DNA from: Companilactobacillus nuruki | Lineage (GTDB): Bacteria; Bacillota; Bacilli; Lactobacillales; Lactobacillaceae | Direction of reading: 5' to 3' | Assembly: GCF_002872255.1 (NCBI RefSeq) | Contig: NZ_NIPR01000052.1 | Span: 142,797-206,796, forward strand | DNA length: 64,000 nt | Shown: piece after piece, positions 42,134-50,634 of the stretch | Layout: each line of letters starts with the position of its first letter | Position numbering within the stretch: the first letter of the stretch is position 1 | Notes under the pieces: generated by a model | Databases searched by the model: none | What the model saw: the letters and a program-made list of their open reading frames with translations, nothing else | Told to the model about the DNA's origin: nothing | Program-made: the position numbers and the translations under genes

Positions 42134-43366
42134 TTAAATATATAATTCCGTTTCAGCGGGTTTGGTTTTACCAATAATTTTTCCATTATGAACCGACAAT
42201 AATACTGAGGCACGACGGTTCAAGGCATCATAGAAATTATGTGCATTCAAAAGAACAAAGTTGGCTGGTTTACCAACCTCAATTCCATATTGATCGTCAA
42301 CTTGCATTACCTTGGCACCATTAAACGTTATAAATTTATAAGAATCCATAATTTGCTGATGTCCCATCATCTGAGTAGCATGTAACCCCTCAGCCAAAAC
42401 ATCAAACATATTGCCATTTCCCATTGGATACCAAGGGTCTTTAATATCATCCTCGCCAAAAGCAACATTAATTTCATTTTCAGTCAATTCCTTAACTCTA
42501 GTTAAACCTCGACGTTTAGGATAAGTATCGAATCTTCCGCCAAGATACATGTTAACTAAAGGATTAGAAACAAAGTTCATATTAGACATTTTCAATAAAC
42601 GCATCAACTTATACATATAAGCATCGTTATATGAACCCATAGCGGTCGTGTGTGAGGCAGTTACACGTTCACCGACTCCACTTTCATATGCTAATGTTGC
42701 TAATGTTTCCAAACTTCTTGAGTTTGGATCATCGATCTCATCTGTATGAGCATCAAACAGCAAGTCATTGTTTTGTGCTAATTCAAAAGCAAAACGAAGC
42801 GATTCAACTGAGTATTCATGATTAAACTCATAATGAGGAATAGCTCCAATTACATCTACTCCCAAATCAACAGCCTTCTGCATCAATTCTTTACCATCAG
42901 GATAAGACATAATACCCTCTTGGGGAAATGCAACTATCTGTAAGGTCATCCAATCTTTCACTGTTTCACGTACATCGATCAATGCCTTCAAAGCTTTCAA
43001 AGTTGGATCGGTAACATCAACGTGTGAACGTACAAATTGAATACCATGGCTAGCTTGCATCTTCAAAGCCAGAATTGCTCTTTTTTTAACATCTTGATAG
43101 GTCAAATCTTTTTTACGTTCAGACCAAATACGTATTCCGTCAAATAAAGTACCATTTTCATTCCATTCAGGTTGACCCGCTGTTAAAGTTGAATCTAAAT
43201 GAACATGAGGATCAACAAATGGCGGCAATAACAACTTCTCGTGTCCAACAATTACCTCTTCATTCTCATTTGGATCCAAGTGATCAGCTATCTCAATAAA
43301 TTTACCATCTTGGATTCTGACATCCTGTGCAGGATAGTTTTGAATTCTGACTTGCTGCAATAACAT
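42134..43366 (-). CDS. codA: Cytosine deaminase
   Basis: The 410-residue amidohydrolase has the metal motif VDPHVHLDS (His54 and His56), FDAHTDEIDDPNSRSLE (His and Glu of the active site), ASHTTAM and a late Asp in VAFGEDDIKDPW. This is the E. coli CodA/TRZ-ATZ pattern. It converts cytosine to uracil and ammonia, feeding UMP synthesis. SD AAGGGAG precedes ATG 43366. It is divergent from the cytosine permease gene, whose leader carries a PyrR-type attenuator. Confidence 0.9.
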   Translation of the reverse strand: MLLQQVRIQNYPAQDVRIQDGKFIEIADHLDPNENEEVIVGHEKLLLPPFVDPHVHLDSTLTAGQPEWNENGTLFDGIRIWSERKKDLTYQDVKKRAILALKMQASHGIQFVRSHVDVTDPTLKALKALIDVRETVKDWMTLQIVAFPQEGIMSYPDGKELMQKAVDLGVDVIGAIPHYEFNHEYSVESLRFAFELAQNNDLLFDAHTDEIDDPNSRSLETLATLAYESGVGERVTASHTTAMGSYNDAYMYKLMRLLKMSNMNFVSNPLVNMYLGGRFDTYPKRRGLTRVKELTENEINVAFGEDDIKDPWYPMGNGNMFDVLAEGLHATQMMGHQQIMDSYKFITFNGAKVMQVDDQYGIEVGKPANFVLLNAHNFYDALNRRASVLLSVHNGKIIGKTKPAETELYI

Positions 43367-43470
43367 GGCATGCGCTCCCTTTGACTTTTGGTCTAGTATA
43401 CAATTTCTAAGTTGACAAGAACAACCATCTAAATTAAAATTACAACAACATAAATATAAATTTTCTTTTT

Positions 43471-43545
43471 AAAAGCAGTCCAGAGAGACTGACAAAAGAG
43501 CGGTAAATTGTGGACTAGGACTGCTCAAAAGCAGTCCTATTTTAC
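43471..43545 (+). promoter_or_regulatory. PyrR-type transcription attenuator before codB
   Basis: The leader holds AGTCCAGAGAGACTGAC (43476-43492), matching the PyrR-binding loop consensus UCCAGAGAGGCU. AGTCC here can pair with GGACT at 43512-43516, forming the anti-antiterminator. The preceding AGCAGTCC (43474-43481) can instead pair with GGACTGCT (43518-43525), forming the antiterminator. The terminator is AGGACTGCT/AGCAGTCCT (43517-43538) followed by ATTTT. PyrR with UMP would stabilise the first fold and stop transcription. Confidence 0.8.
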
Positions 43546-43566
43546 TGTTCAAGATAGGGGTTAAAC

Positions 43567-44919
43567 ATGGCAAAAAAAGAGCATATACAAACAACCACAC
43601 CTGATCAAAGAGCAATGTCCAAATGGGATATGTTTGCCACCTGGATCGGTGCTAATGCAAATAATGGGACCTGGTATATTGGTGGTGTTATCGCTGCCGT
43701 TGGATTAATTAAAGCTTCAAGTCTATTAGTAATCGTTGGATCAATTTCTTATGTATTATTAGCCTTGGCATCATACATGGGCTACAAAACCGGGCTTCCA
43801 GCTATGACTTTGACAAGACCATCATTTGGAATTAAGGGTTCAATCCTTCCCTCAATTGTAAATGTTGTTCAATTCATTGGTTGGGCTGCTATCAATACAT
43901 TCATTGCCGCTACATCCATTAGCTTTATTCTAAAAAATATTCTTGGATGGGACAATTCATCATTCCATAATCAATTTAGTATTATTATTGGAATCGTTGT
44001 GATGTCAATTTTACATTTAGTTAGTATTTCTTTAGGCGAAAAATCTGTTAAATGGATTGAGCGAATTGGTATTATTCTGGTAATAATATTAGTAACTTGG
44101 GAATCAATCGTCGTTTTAAAAACTGTTCCATTTCAAGACATTGTCAAATGGCAACCAGCAGCCAAGTTTCAATTGCCAAGCGGAAAAATAGTAGATATTC
44201 TAGCTGCCTTCAACTTAGCCTGGGTGACAGCTGCAGCCGATTTCAGTCGCTTCACTAAAGACAAACGTGCAGCAACCACGGCATCATTTCTCGGTGCCAA
44301 TATTGGATTATTCTGGTTTGCTTTCATCGGATTGATTGCCACAATTGCTACAGCCATTACTATTAATAAGTTTGATCCTAATAACGCTGACCCTAGTACC
44401 ATCGCAGCAAAATTAGGACTAGGTATTCTAGCTATGTTGGTAATTGTTATTACCAGTACTACAGCTAATGCCGTTAACTTAATGGCCGCAGGTTCTGCTT
44501 TAACGAATATTTTTCATCGCTTAAAATTAACCCCTGCGCTTTGGATTGTTACATTAGTAGCCACTGTAATGACTTTCATACCAGTTTATATTGCCAGTTT
44601 CTTAACCACCTTTGAAACCTTTCTAGATGGTATCGGTATGTTCTTAGGGCCTGAAATTGCAATTTTTTTAATTGATTTCTTCTATATTAAAAAGAAGCAG
44701 TACCTAGTGGAAGAGTTCTCTAACCCTCAAGGTATTTATTGGTACACCAAAGGGGTTAATCCTATTGCTATAATTACCTGGCTAATTGGTGTTATTAGCT
44801 ATCTTGGTTTAAATAAGCTTGACTTTATTATCAATACTATTGGTGCTACCTTCCCGGCTATGATTATTAGTGCCGTTTGTTATTACCTTGCTAATAAATT
44901 AACTATCAAAAATATTTGA
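43567..44919 (+). CDS. codB: Cytosine/purine permease (NCS1 family)
   Basis: The 450-residue transporter has twelve membrane segments. Conserved NCS1 features are TWIGANANNGTWYIGG in the first helix, GLPAMTLTRPSFGIKGS and AWVTAAADFSRFTKDKRAA. It imports cytosine and works with CodA. SD AGGGG lies 7 nt upstream. Expression should drop when pyrimidines are plentiful because of the PyrR attenuator. The divergent codA lacks such a leader. Confidence 0.88.
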   Translation: MAKKEHIQTTTPDQRAMSKWDMFATWIGANANNGTWYIGGVIAAVGLIKASSLLVIVGSISYVLLALASYMGYKTGLPAMTLTRPSFGIKGSILPSIVNVVQFIGWAAINTFIAATSISFILKNILGWDNSSFHNQFSIIIGIVVMSILHLVSISLGEKSVKWIERIGIILVIILVTWESIVVLKTVPFQDIVKWQPAAKFQLPSGKIVDILAAFNLAWVTAAADFSRFTKDKRAATTASFLGANIGLFWFAFIGLIATIATAITINKFDPNNADPSTIAAKLGLGILAMLVIVITSTTANAVNLMAAGSALTNIFHRLKLTPALWIVTLVATVMTFIPVYIASFLTTFETFLDGIGMFLGPEIAIFLIDFFYIKKKQYLVEEFSNPQGIYWYTKGVNPIAIITWLIGVISYLGLNKLDFIINTIGATFPAMIISAVCYYLANKLTIKNI

Positions 44920-44930
44920 ATTTAACTTCG

Positions 44931-44977
44931 AAAAAGGTCCTTCCCATTGAATTGTTTCAATGGGAAGGACCTTTTTA
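44931..44977. terminator. Bidirectional terminator after codB
   Basis: A 20-bp stem, AAAAAGGTCCTTCCCATTGA with its complement around a short loop; T-runs on both strands. Confidence 0.88.
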
Positions 44978-45037
44978 ATCATTTTCAACAAACTATTTAT
45001 AATTCAATAAACTTTTCAAATACAAGAAGGGTGAAAC

Positions 45038-45361
45038 TCATTTATTGATTTTGAATTTTGTCTTTCCGTGACTTTTTAAATAGTAAATTTTATTCTCATA
45101 ATCCTCAATAACTGCTTTGATATTCTGCTGACCTTTCCAACCAGTATATCCAAAAAGCAGCATTCCTATAGAACCAATTATGAATAAAATTATTCCAAGA
45201 ATGTTTATCCAAATATTTGTAGTATGAAAAAAATAAATTAATACAATTCCAATTCCACTAATGGCAGTAAAGAGTTGAAACCAATATCCGATGTTTTTCA
45301 GCATATGCTTTTGATAAGCGATTTCCTTTTTATAACCATCATGCATTTCTTCAATTGTCAT
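45038..45361 (-). CDS. Small two-helix membrane protein at the end of the PTS operon
   Basis: The 107-residue protein has a polar N-terminus with a short helix (MTIEEMHDGYKKEIAYQKHML), two membrane helices (about 28-46 and 50-70) and a basic, coiled C-terminal part (ENKIYYLKSHGKTK). It lies 32 nt behind the EIID gene and is probably in the operon. It is not the ManO/DUF956 protein. Function unknown; an accessory role in the PTS is possible. Confidence 0.6.
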   Translation of the reverse strand: MTIEEMHDGYKKEIAYQKHMLKNIGYWFQLFTAISGIGIVLIYFFHTTNIWINILGIILFIIGSIGMLLFGYTGWKGQQNIKAVIEDYENKIYYLKSHGKTKFKINK

Positions 45362-45393
45362 TTAATTTACTCCTTTCTTTTTAATGTGTTTTC

Positions 45394-46239
45394 CTAATAT
45401 GATAATCCTGGATTAAATACTCCCAGCAAAACACCAACTAATGAAACACCAACTAAAATAATCATTGTCCAAATTGCAGAAACATGCTTCTTTGACATTA
45501 ACCACCAGCAGAATAATGTTATTGCAACTGTCAACAATCCAGGATAAATACTATTCAATTTATCTTGAAGATTTAAGAAAACTTTTCCATCAGAACCACG
45601 TAATTTGAATGAGGTTGTAACGTTAACCCATGTAGCTAGAACGCCACCAACAACCATACTACCTACAACACCAACAGCATGACGAACGGCTGCACCTTGG
45701 GCACCGACTAGAAAACTAACTGCCTTGTCACCAAACTTATAACCTCTAAAGTAAAGAAATCTTTGACCAAAATAAGCAATTAAAACCCATGCAACAATAT
45801 AGAATATTGCTCCAACAGGAGAACCACCTGTTGACATACCTAACGAAATACCTAACAGAATAGGAATCAAGGTACCATCAATTAATGAATCACCAATTCC
45901 GGCAATTGGTCCCATCAAACCAGCACGCATATCATTGATTGTCTCACCATCAATTTGTTTACCATTTGCACGTGCTTCTTCCATACTGGCTGTGATACCA
46001 ACAATAACAGTTCCCAACATAGGATTTGTATTAAAAAAGGCTGTGTATGCATGGATGGCTTTTACTTGATCATCATGTTTTGGATATAATTTCTTAATGA
46101 TTGGAAGCATTGAGGACATATAACCAAAAGTCTGCATATGCTCTTGCGAAAAACATGTTAAAGCTCCCCAAAACCATAAATGAAAAGAATGAGATAATGT
46201 TTTTTTATCAATTGTTTTAATATCTTCAGTTTTTTGCAT
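45394..46239 (-). CDS. PTS mannose/fructose/sorbose family, EIID component
   Basis: The 281-residue integral protein has the EIID signature FSQEHMQTFGYMSSMLP (about 31-47) and ASMEEARANG, followed by GPIAGIGDSLIDGTL. With EIIC it forms the translocation unit. EIIC ends 3 nt upstream. Substrate of this family ranges over mannose, fructose, sorbose, glucosamine derivatives and aldonates. Confidence 0.92.
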   Translation of the reverse strand: MQKTEDIKTIDKKTLSHSFHLWFWGALTCFSQEHMQTFGYMSSMLPIIKKLYPKHDDQVKAIHAYTAFFNTNPMLGTVIVGITASMEEARANGKQIDGETINDMRAGLMGPIAGIGDSLIDGTLIPILLGISLGMSTGGSPVGAIFYIVAWVLIAYFGQRFLYFRGYKFGDKAVSFLVGAQGAAVRHAVGVVGSMVVGGVLATWVNVTTSFKLRGSDGKVFLNLQDKLNSIYPGLLTVAITLFCWWLMSKKHVSAIWTMIILVGVSLVGVLLGVFNPGLSY

Positions 46240-46241
46240 TA

Positions 46242-47099
46242 TTAAATGTCCTCCTCTTCGTCATCATCATTTCCAGCAGAAACTGCTCCAGCTGTCGGTG
46301 TATTAGAAGATCCTTTTGCCATTTCTACTTCATAGAAAATAACGGCAAATAGAAGTGAAATGACTGTTACTGAAACAAGGTTCAAATGTAATGATGCTGC
46401 TAGAGTAAATCCAACAAAAAATGGAATAAAATCAATTGGTTTGCTTACAATTTGACGTAACAAAATGGCAATACCAACACATGGAAGCATCCCACCAACA
46501 GTAAATAGTGTTTTCATAGCAACACCATCCATTGGTAAAGCATTACGTAAAGCGGTAACAGCGGTTGAACCGTAGTATGTCAAAAACATTGTAGGTAAGA
46601 ATGAGAAAATTGCATGAGAAATCCATGGCCATCCAAAGTTGACCGAATAAAGTTTACCTAGTTTTCCGTTTTGAACATCCTTCCATCCAAATGACTGCCA
46701 AACTAGGTTTAATGTAGCAACAGCATAAAATAGAACGGTACCAATAGTACCAACTAAAGTACCAACAGATTTTGCAAGATCGGCTGCTGAACTTCCTGTA
46801 GGAGCAAGTCCTTTTGAAGTAATTGCAACCATTGCCAAAGGAATACCAATATAAGAAATAGCACGTACATCAGCAGAAACAGTACCACCTGGAGTTACCA
46901 AAGCGATGTAAACCAATTGCATGGCAACACCACAAGCAATACCTAGTTTTAAATCACCCAGTATAAGACCACATACAAGGCCACCAACTAAAGGACGTCC
47001 AATTGTATAATTACCTACGGCCTGTCCAGCCATACATGAATTAGAACATAGACATGCAAACAGACCTAAAATAGCAGCTTGAAACCAACTTATTGCCAT
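46242..47099 (-). CDS. PTS mannose/fructose/sorbose family, EIIC component
   Basis: The 285-residue membrane protein has EIIC features: GNYTIGRPLVGGLVCGLILGDLKLGIACGVAMQLVYIA, a double-glycine segment near residues 27-65. The C-terminus is unusually acidic and unstructured (GNDDDEEEDI). It forms the sugar pathway with EIID. Start ATG is preceded by AAGGGGATT. Confidence 0.92.
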   Translation of the reverse strand: MAISWFQAAILGLFACLCSNSCMAGQAVGNYTIGRPLVGGLVCGLILGDLKLGIACGVAMQLVYIALVTPGGTVSADVRAISYIGIPLAMVAITSKGLAPTGSSAADLAKSVGTLVGTIGTVLFYAVATLNLVWQSFGWKDVQNGKLGKLYSVNFGWPWISHAIFSFLPTMFLTYYGSTAVTALRNALPMDGVAMKTLFTVGGMLPCVGIAILLRQIVSKPIDFIPFFVGFTLAASLHLNLVSVTVISLLFAVIFYEVEMAKGSSNTPTAGAVSAGNDDDEEEDI

Positions 47100-47144
47100 A
47101 ATAATTAATCCCCTTTTCTGAATATAATATTTTATTCATATTAA

Positions 47145-47642
47145 TTAATAGCCAAATTTTGATTTAAATTTATCCCAACTACCAATACGTTTATCTGGAA
47201 GTAATGCAAAATCTACCTTATAACCAGACTTTTCAATTGCTTCAAAAGCATCCGCTTCTTCCTGTGTGAATGATTGATTATCTCCGAGCTTAATTGCGCC
47301 CTCTCGATCATTACCAGGTCCTACATTAACAGTCGTTACTTCACTTGGTTTAAATCTCCAATCAACTAAAATGGTTTTCATATCCAGTGGGCTTTTTGTA
47401 ATCAGAAAATAACGTGTATCTGAAGCCAAAACCTTATCTTTAACTTTATTAAAATGGTCCATTGTCCAAACAAAAACCTTTTTATCAGTAACTGCAGCTT
47501 TATAGGCTTCCTTTAAAATAGGATTAGTAGCGGCTTTATCATTTATTGCAATAATCCCATCACATGGTCTTTCCTTTCCCCAACGAGTTGTAATAAGTCC
47601 ATGAATCATACGATCATCAATTCTGACAAAAGAAACTGACAT
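47145..47642 (-). CDS. PTS mannose/fructose/sorbose family, EIIB component
   Basis: The 165-residue cytoplasmic EIIB has the phosphorylation site FVRIDDRMIHGLI (His14) followed by RWGKERPCDGIIAIND. It takes phosphate from EIIA and gives it to the sugar. It lies 14 nt after EIIA. Confidence 0.92.
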   Translation of the reverse strand: MSVSFVRIDDRMIHGLITTRWGKERPCDGIIAINDKAATNPILKEAYKAAVTDKKVFVWTMDHFNKVKDKVLASDTRYFLITKSPLDMKTILVDWRFKPSEVTTVNVGPGNDREGAIKLGDNQSFTQEEADAFEAIEKSGYKVDFALLPDKRIGSWDKFKSKFGY

Positions 47643-47656
47643 TTTAATATCCTCCT

Positions 47657-48088
47657 CTAAATTTCATCATCTGATGAATCATCAGATTTTGATTCAAATT
47701 CCTTAATTGCGCTTGACCCCTCGGACAAGGCAACTGACTTTAAAGTTTCATTATCCATGGCATCCTTTGACAGTAAAGTTGTAAGTGCCATAGGAAAATT
47801 CATACCACCTAAAACAAGGCTATCTTGGAGTTTGCCATGTTCTTCAAGAATATTGCAGATTGTGGTTAAAGGGCTGCCACCGATTAAATCAGCTAGGACC
47901 ACGAATTTACTATTTTCAGGCAATTCATCAATGGTTTTATTAAATCTCTTGCTTAAATGATCTACCGCTTCATCTGGTTGTAAACCCACAGCTATTACAG
48001 AGTCCATTGATTCTTTTGCGAACATTCCTAATGTTGTTCTTAAACCCTTTGAAAATTCACCATGGCTTACCAAGATTAAATATTTCAT
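47657..48088 (-). CDS. PTS mannose/fructose/sorbose family, EIIA component
   Basis: The 143-residue EIIA is separate from EIIB, with active His9 in LILVSHGEFSKG and the later VLADLIGGSP motif. The C-terminal tail SKSDDSSDDEI is acidic. It is the first gene of the PTS operon, whose upstream region carries two LacI-type operators. Confidence 0.92.
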   Translation of the reverse strand: MKYLILVSHGEFSKGLRTTLGMFAKESMDSVIAVGLQPDEAVDHLSKRFNKTIDELPENSKFVVLADLIGGSPLTTICNILEEHGKLQDSLVLGGMNFPMALTTLLSKDAMDNETLKSVALSEGSSAIKEFESKSDDSSDDEI

Positions 48089-48164
48089 TACCCCTTTTCT
48101 CCTTTCTATAAATTTTTATTATTAAGTTAATTCGCAAAACTAAGTCCTATACCATTTATCATAT

Positions 48165-48210
48165 GTCAACGCGTTGATATTTTGCTTTAAAAAAGAGTCA
48201 ACGCGTTGAC
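48165..48210. promoter_or_regulatory. Twin LacI-family operators at the PTS promoter
   Basis: GTCAACGCGTTGAT at 48165-48178 and GTCAACGCGTTGAC at 48197-48210 share the palindrome TCAACGCGTTGA. Their centres are 32 bp apart, about three helical turns, so one tetramer or two dimers could bind on one face. TTGAC(A/T) at each right end read on the minus strand provides candidate -35 boxes. The most likely regulator is the LacI protein at 50635-51618. Confidence 0.8.
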
Positions 48211-48440
48211 ATAATGCACTGAACTTTCTTATTTTTATTTAAAATAAACAGTTTTACATAGAAAATCCAGAATTATCAGTGATTGTAAACGGATTCAGTT
48301 TACGAACTCAATAATATCCATTTTTATAATTTTTGCAATAGCTTTTTTAAAAATTGTTTTGTGTTCCCAAAATATTGGCTATACCAATTTTGGTGGGACT
48401 TTTAGTGTCCACGCAAGAAACTCCTTATCGTTAAAGTGTT
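48211..48440. other. Intergenic gap between PTS operon and hxlB
   Basis: Besides the operators to its left, the gap holds a CCCAAAATATTGG/CCAATTTTGGTGGG hairpin (48366-48397) just behind hxlB. It is a possible terminator of hxlAB, with only a weak T-tract. A 21-codon GTG frame (48347-48412, minus) overlaps that hairpin and is not convincing. Confidence 0.4.
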
Positions 48441-49004
48441 TCATTCCAAATTTGCATGGCGTGGAAACATGCTTTCAGTAGTTTCCGTCATCAAATTCAT
48501 TAAATTTAAAATTATAGAATCATAAGTCAACCAGCTCAATTGTTCAAAAAGTGACCCCATGGGTTGAATCGATTTAACTGTATCCATATTGTTTGTTACC
48601 TTTTTAGGTGTCTCTCCAGGTACGACGACAATAACGTCAGACATTCTTCCAATTGGAGCTTCAGGATAAATAGTAATTGTAGCTATTCTAGCTCCGGCAG
48701 ACTTTGCCTTTTTTGCATTATCCACAAGACTAGTCGTAGCTCCGGACCCAGAACCTATAACCAATAAATCATTTTTACCAATTGATGGTGTCGTAGGCTC
48801 TCCTATGAAAAACGATCGAATATTTAGATGCATTAACCGCATTGCAAAGCCACGAGCGGCATAACCTGATCTTCCAGCACCAGCGACAAAAACTCTGTTG
48901 ACCTCTAAAATTGTTTGTGATATTTCTTGAATACTTTCTTCAGAAACTCCTGAACTATATTTATCTAATTCTTGAATAATTGTTTTCATATTTTTAGATT
49001 CCAT
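48441..49004 (-). CDS. hxlB: 6-phospho-3-hexuloisomerase (SIS domain)
   Basis: The 187-residue SIS-domain sugar-phosphate isomerase has VFVAGAGRSGYAARGFAMRLMHL (about 34-56), SFFIGEPTTPSIGKNDLLVIGSGSG and FEQLSWLTYDSIIL, matching the HxlB/PHI pattern. It interconverts D-arabino-3-hexulose-6-phosphate and fructose-6-phosphate. It lies 26 nt behind hxlA, the enzyme providing that intermediate. The SD before ATG 49004 is AAGGAG. Confidence 0.88.
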   Translation of the reverse strand: MESKNMKTIIQELDKYSSGVSEESIQEISQTILEVNRVFVAGAGRSGYAARGFAMRLMHLNIRSFFIGEPTTPSIGKNDLLVIGSGSGATTSLVDNAKKAKSAGARIATITIYPEAPIGRMSDVIVVVPGETPKKVTNNMDTVKSIQPMGSLFEQLSWLTYDSIILNLMNLMTETTESMFPRHANLE

Positions 49005-49030
49005 ATTGATCTCCTTTCATTATTGAATTA

Positions 49031-49660
49031 TTAATCATTGATTTTTTCCGCCAATTTCTTTGCTGCTAAAACTGAATTCTTAGCATGATTTATTCCACCA
49101 CCGACAATAACAATATCAGCTCCTGATTTTTTATATAGATCAACCGTATCAGCTTTTATACCTCCAGCAACTGATAATATCGAATTATTGCTTAAAGATT
49201 TTACCTGTCGTAAAGCATCAATTGGTGTTTTACCAACTGCCTGTTCATCAACACCAACATGAACGCTTATATGATCAACTCCTGCAGCCTCTAATTCAGG
49301 AATCCTTTTATTCAAATTCTCAATATTAATTGTATCGACAAAAATAGATTTATTATATTTCCTAGCTGCTTTAAGGCATTCCTTAATTGTCAAAATATCC
49401 GTTAACCCAATCACGGTACAATAATCTGCCCCTGCTTTGAAGGCCAAACCCGCTTCATAACTCCCAGCATCTACAATCTTAGTATCTGCCAAGATTTTCT
49501 TTTCCGGAAATCTCCTTTTGAATTCTTTGATAGCTAATGATCCATTCTCAATAATGAAGGGTGAACCCATTTCAAATATATCAATATAATTTTTAACTTT
49601 TTCACCCAAATCTAAAGCATCTTTCAATGAAATATCATCTAAAGCCAATTGCAATTTCAA
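49031..49660 (-). CDS. hxlA: 3-hexulose-6-phosphate synthase
   Basis: The 209-residue TIM barrel of the orotidine decarboxylase superfamily has LQLALDDISLKDAL (Asp8), ILADTKIVDAGSYEAG (Asp59, Lys61, Asp64), HISVHVGVDEQAVGKTP and IVGGGI. The HVGxDxQAxGK form and overall similarity to Bacillus HxlA favour synthase over 3-keto-L-gulonate-6-phosphate decarboxylase (UlaD). It condenses formaldehyde with ribulose-5-phosphate, reversibly. Start is TTG 49660, with AAGGAGGAG 5 nt upstream. Confidence 0.86.
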   Translation of the reverse strand: MKLQLALDDISLKDALDLGEKVKNYIDIFEMGSPFIIENGSLAIKEFKRRFPEKKILADTKIVDAGSYEAGLAFKAGADYCTVIGLTDILTIKECLKAARKYNKSIFVDTINIENLNKRIPELEAAGVDHISVHVGVDEQAVGKTPIDALRQVKSLSNNSILSVAGGIKADTVDLYKKSGADIVIVGGGINHAKNSVLAAKKLAEKIND

Positions 49661-49675
49661 CAGTTCTCCTCCTTG

Positions 49676-49764
49676 TGTAAGCGCTTAAATCAATTTTATT
49701 ATAGTGTTTTTGTGTCATGTTGCAACTAATTATGTTGTTTTATCCAAAAAATTACAACATAATT
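49676..49764. promoter_or_regulatory. hxlA/deoR divergent control region: cre site and inverted DeoR boxes
   Basis: For hxlA, TTGCAA and TATAAT are 16 nt apart on the minus strand. A cre-like TGTAAGCGCTTAAA (49676-49689) lies in the leader, suited to a CcpA roadblock. AATTATGTTGT (49728-49738) and its exact inverse ACAACATAATT (49754-49764) are 15 nt apart, each near one of the divergent promoters. The right box extends to ACAACATAATTGTTGT. These are probable operators of the adjacent DeoR protein. Confidence 0.7.
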
Positions 49765-49819
49765 GTTGTTATTGAACTTTTTCAATTCCATTTAAACTAT
49801 ACTTAATTCTATAAGGGGT

Positions 49820-50611
49820 GTGACAATGGCTAAAAAAGCAGATATTCGCAGAAAAAATATAGTTGAATTGCTTAATCAAAATGGGACTATGACAATAACG
49901 GAACTATCAAAACATTTTGATGTTTCCAGAGAAACAATCCGAAGAGATTTACAAATACTGAGGAGTTCTGGAAATATAAAAAAATGGTATGGTGCTGTAA
50001 TGCCACAAAATGATTTCAAAATACTGACTGTTGACCGACGATTGTCTCAGTACCAAACTCAAAAGCAAATCATAGCAGATGATGCCTTAAAAAGAATTGA
50101 TCAACAAACGGTTATTTTTATTGATGCTGGCAGTACAGCATTATTACTGGCACGGAAAATGATGAAATTGACTGGATATACAATAATTACTAATTCTTTT
50201 CCTGTAATTAATGAACTAGCAACAAGTAACAACCAAGTAATCAGCATTGGTGGTAAAGTTGACAAACTAACCTTCTCCGCAGTTGGTACACAGGCCTTAG
50301 GATTTTTGAATAAAATAAAAATAGATGTTTCATTTTTAGGTACTTCTGGTTTTGCTCAACATCAAGGACCAACAAGCAATAGTTTTGACGATGGTGAAAT
50401 AAAACGAAAGATCATTGAAAATAGTAGATTAAATATAGTTTTGGCTGATAGTTCCAAAACATCATATTCTTCACTTACCTCATATGCCGATTGGCACAGT
50501 ATTGACTATTTAATTACTGATGATGAAATTGATGATGATTCGTTAAAAAGCTTAAATGAAATGACCGATGTTATTATTGCGAAAAAAAGCCCTAACAATT
50601 TATTTCATTAG
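49820..50611 (+). CDS. DeoR family transcriptional regulator
   Basis: The 263-residue protein has an N-terminal DeoR helix-turn-helix (MTITELSKHFDVSRETIRRDLQIL) and a sugar-phosphate sensor domain with DRRLSQYQTQKQIIADDAL, FIDAGSTALLLA and ADSSK. It is divergent from hxlAB, and the inverted boxes between them indicate it controls both directions. The inducer is probably a sugar phosphate of this pathway. A hairpin with T-runs overlaps its stop. Confidence 0.9.
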   Translation: MTMAKKADIRRKNIVELLNQNGTMTITELSKHFDVSRETIRRDLQILRSSGNIKKWYGAVMPQNDFKILTVDRRLSQYQTQKQIIADDALKRIDQQTVIFIDAGSTALLLARKMMKLTGYTIITNSFPVINELATSNNQVISIGGKVDKLTFSAVGTQALGFLNKIKIDVSFLGTSGFAQHQGPTSNSFDDGEIKRKIIENSRLNIVLADSSKTSYSSLTSYADWHSIDYLITDDEIDDDSLKSLNEMTDVIIAKKSPNNLFH

Positions 50612-50620
50612 GGTTTTAAA
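50588..50620. terminator. Bidirectional terminator deoR / lacI-type gene
   Basis: AAAAGCCCTAA / TTAGGGTTTT arms around a 13-nt loop overlap the deoR stop codon and separate the two convergent regulator genes. Confidence 0.75.
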
Positions 50621-50634
50621 TTTACTATTTAATT

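Noticed and set aside
42134..43366. PyrR control of codA
   Set aside because: The attenuator lies on the plus strand towards codB; the minus-strand leader of codA is about 100 nt with no such hairpin set.
48347..48412. 21-codon GTG frame behind hxlB (minus)
   Set aside because: Overlaps a hairpin, has no conserved feature, and the AAGGAG could belong to chance sequence.
49031..49660. Assignment as 3-keto-L-gulonate-6-phosphate decarboxylase (UlaD)
   Set aside because: The HVGxDxQAxGK stretch and the adjacent PHI isomerase match hexulose-phosphate synthase; no ascorbate PTS genes or epimerases are present.
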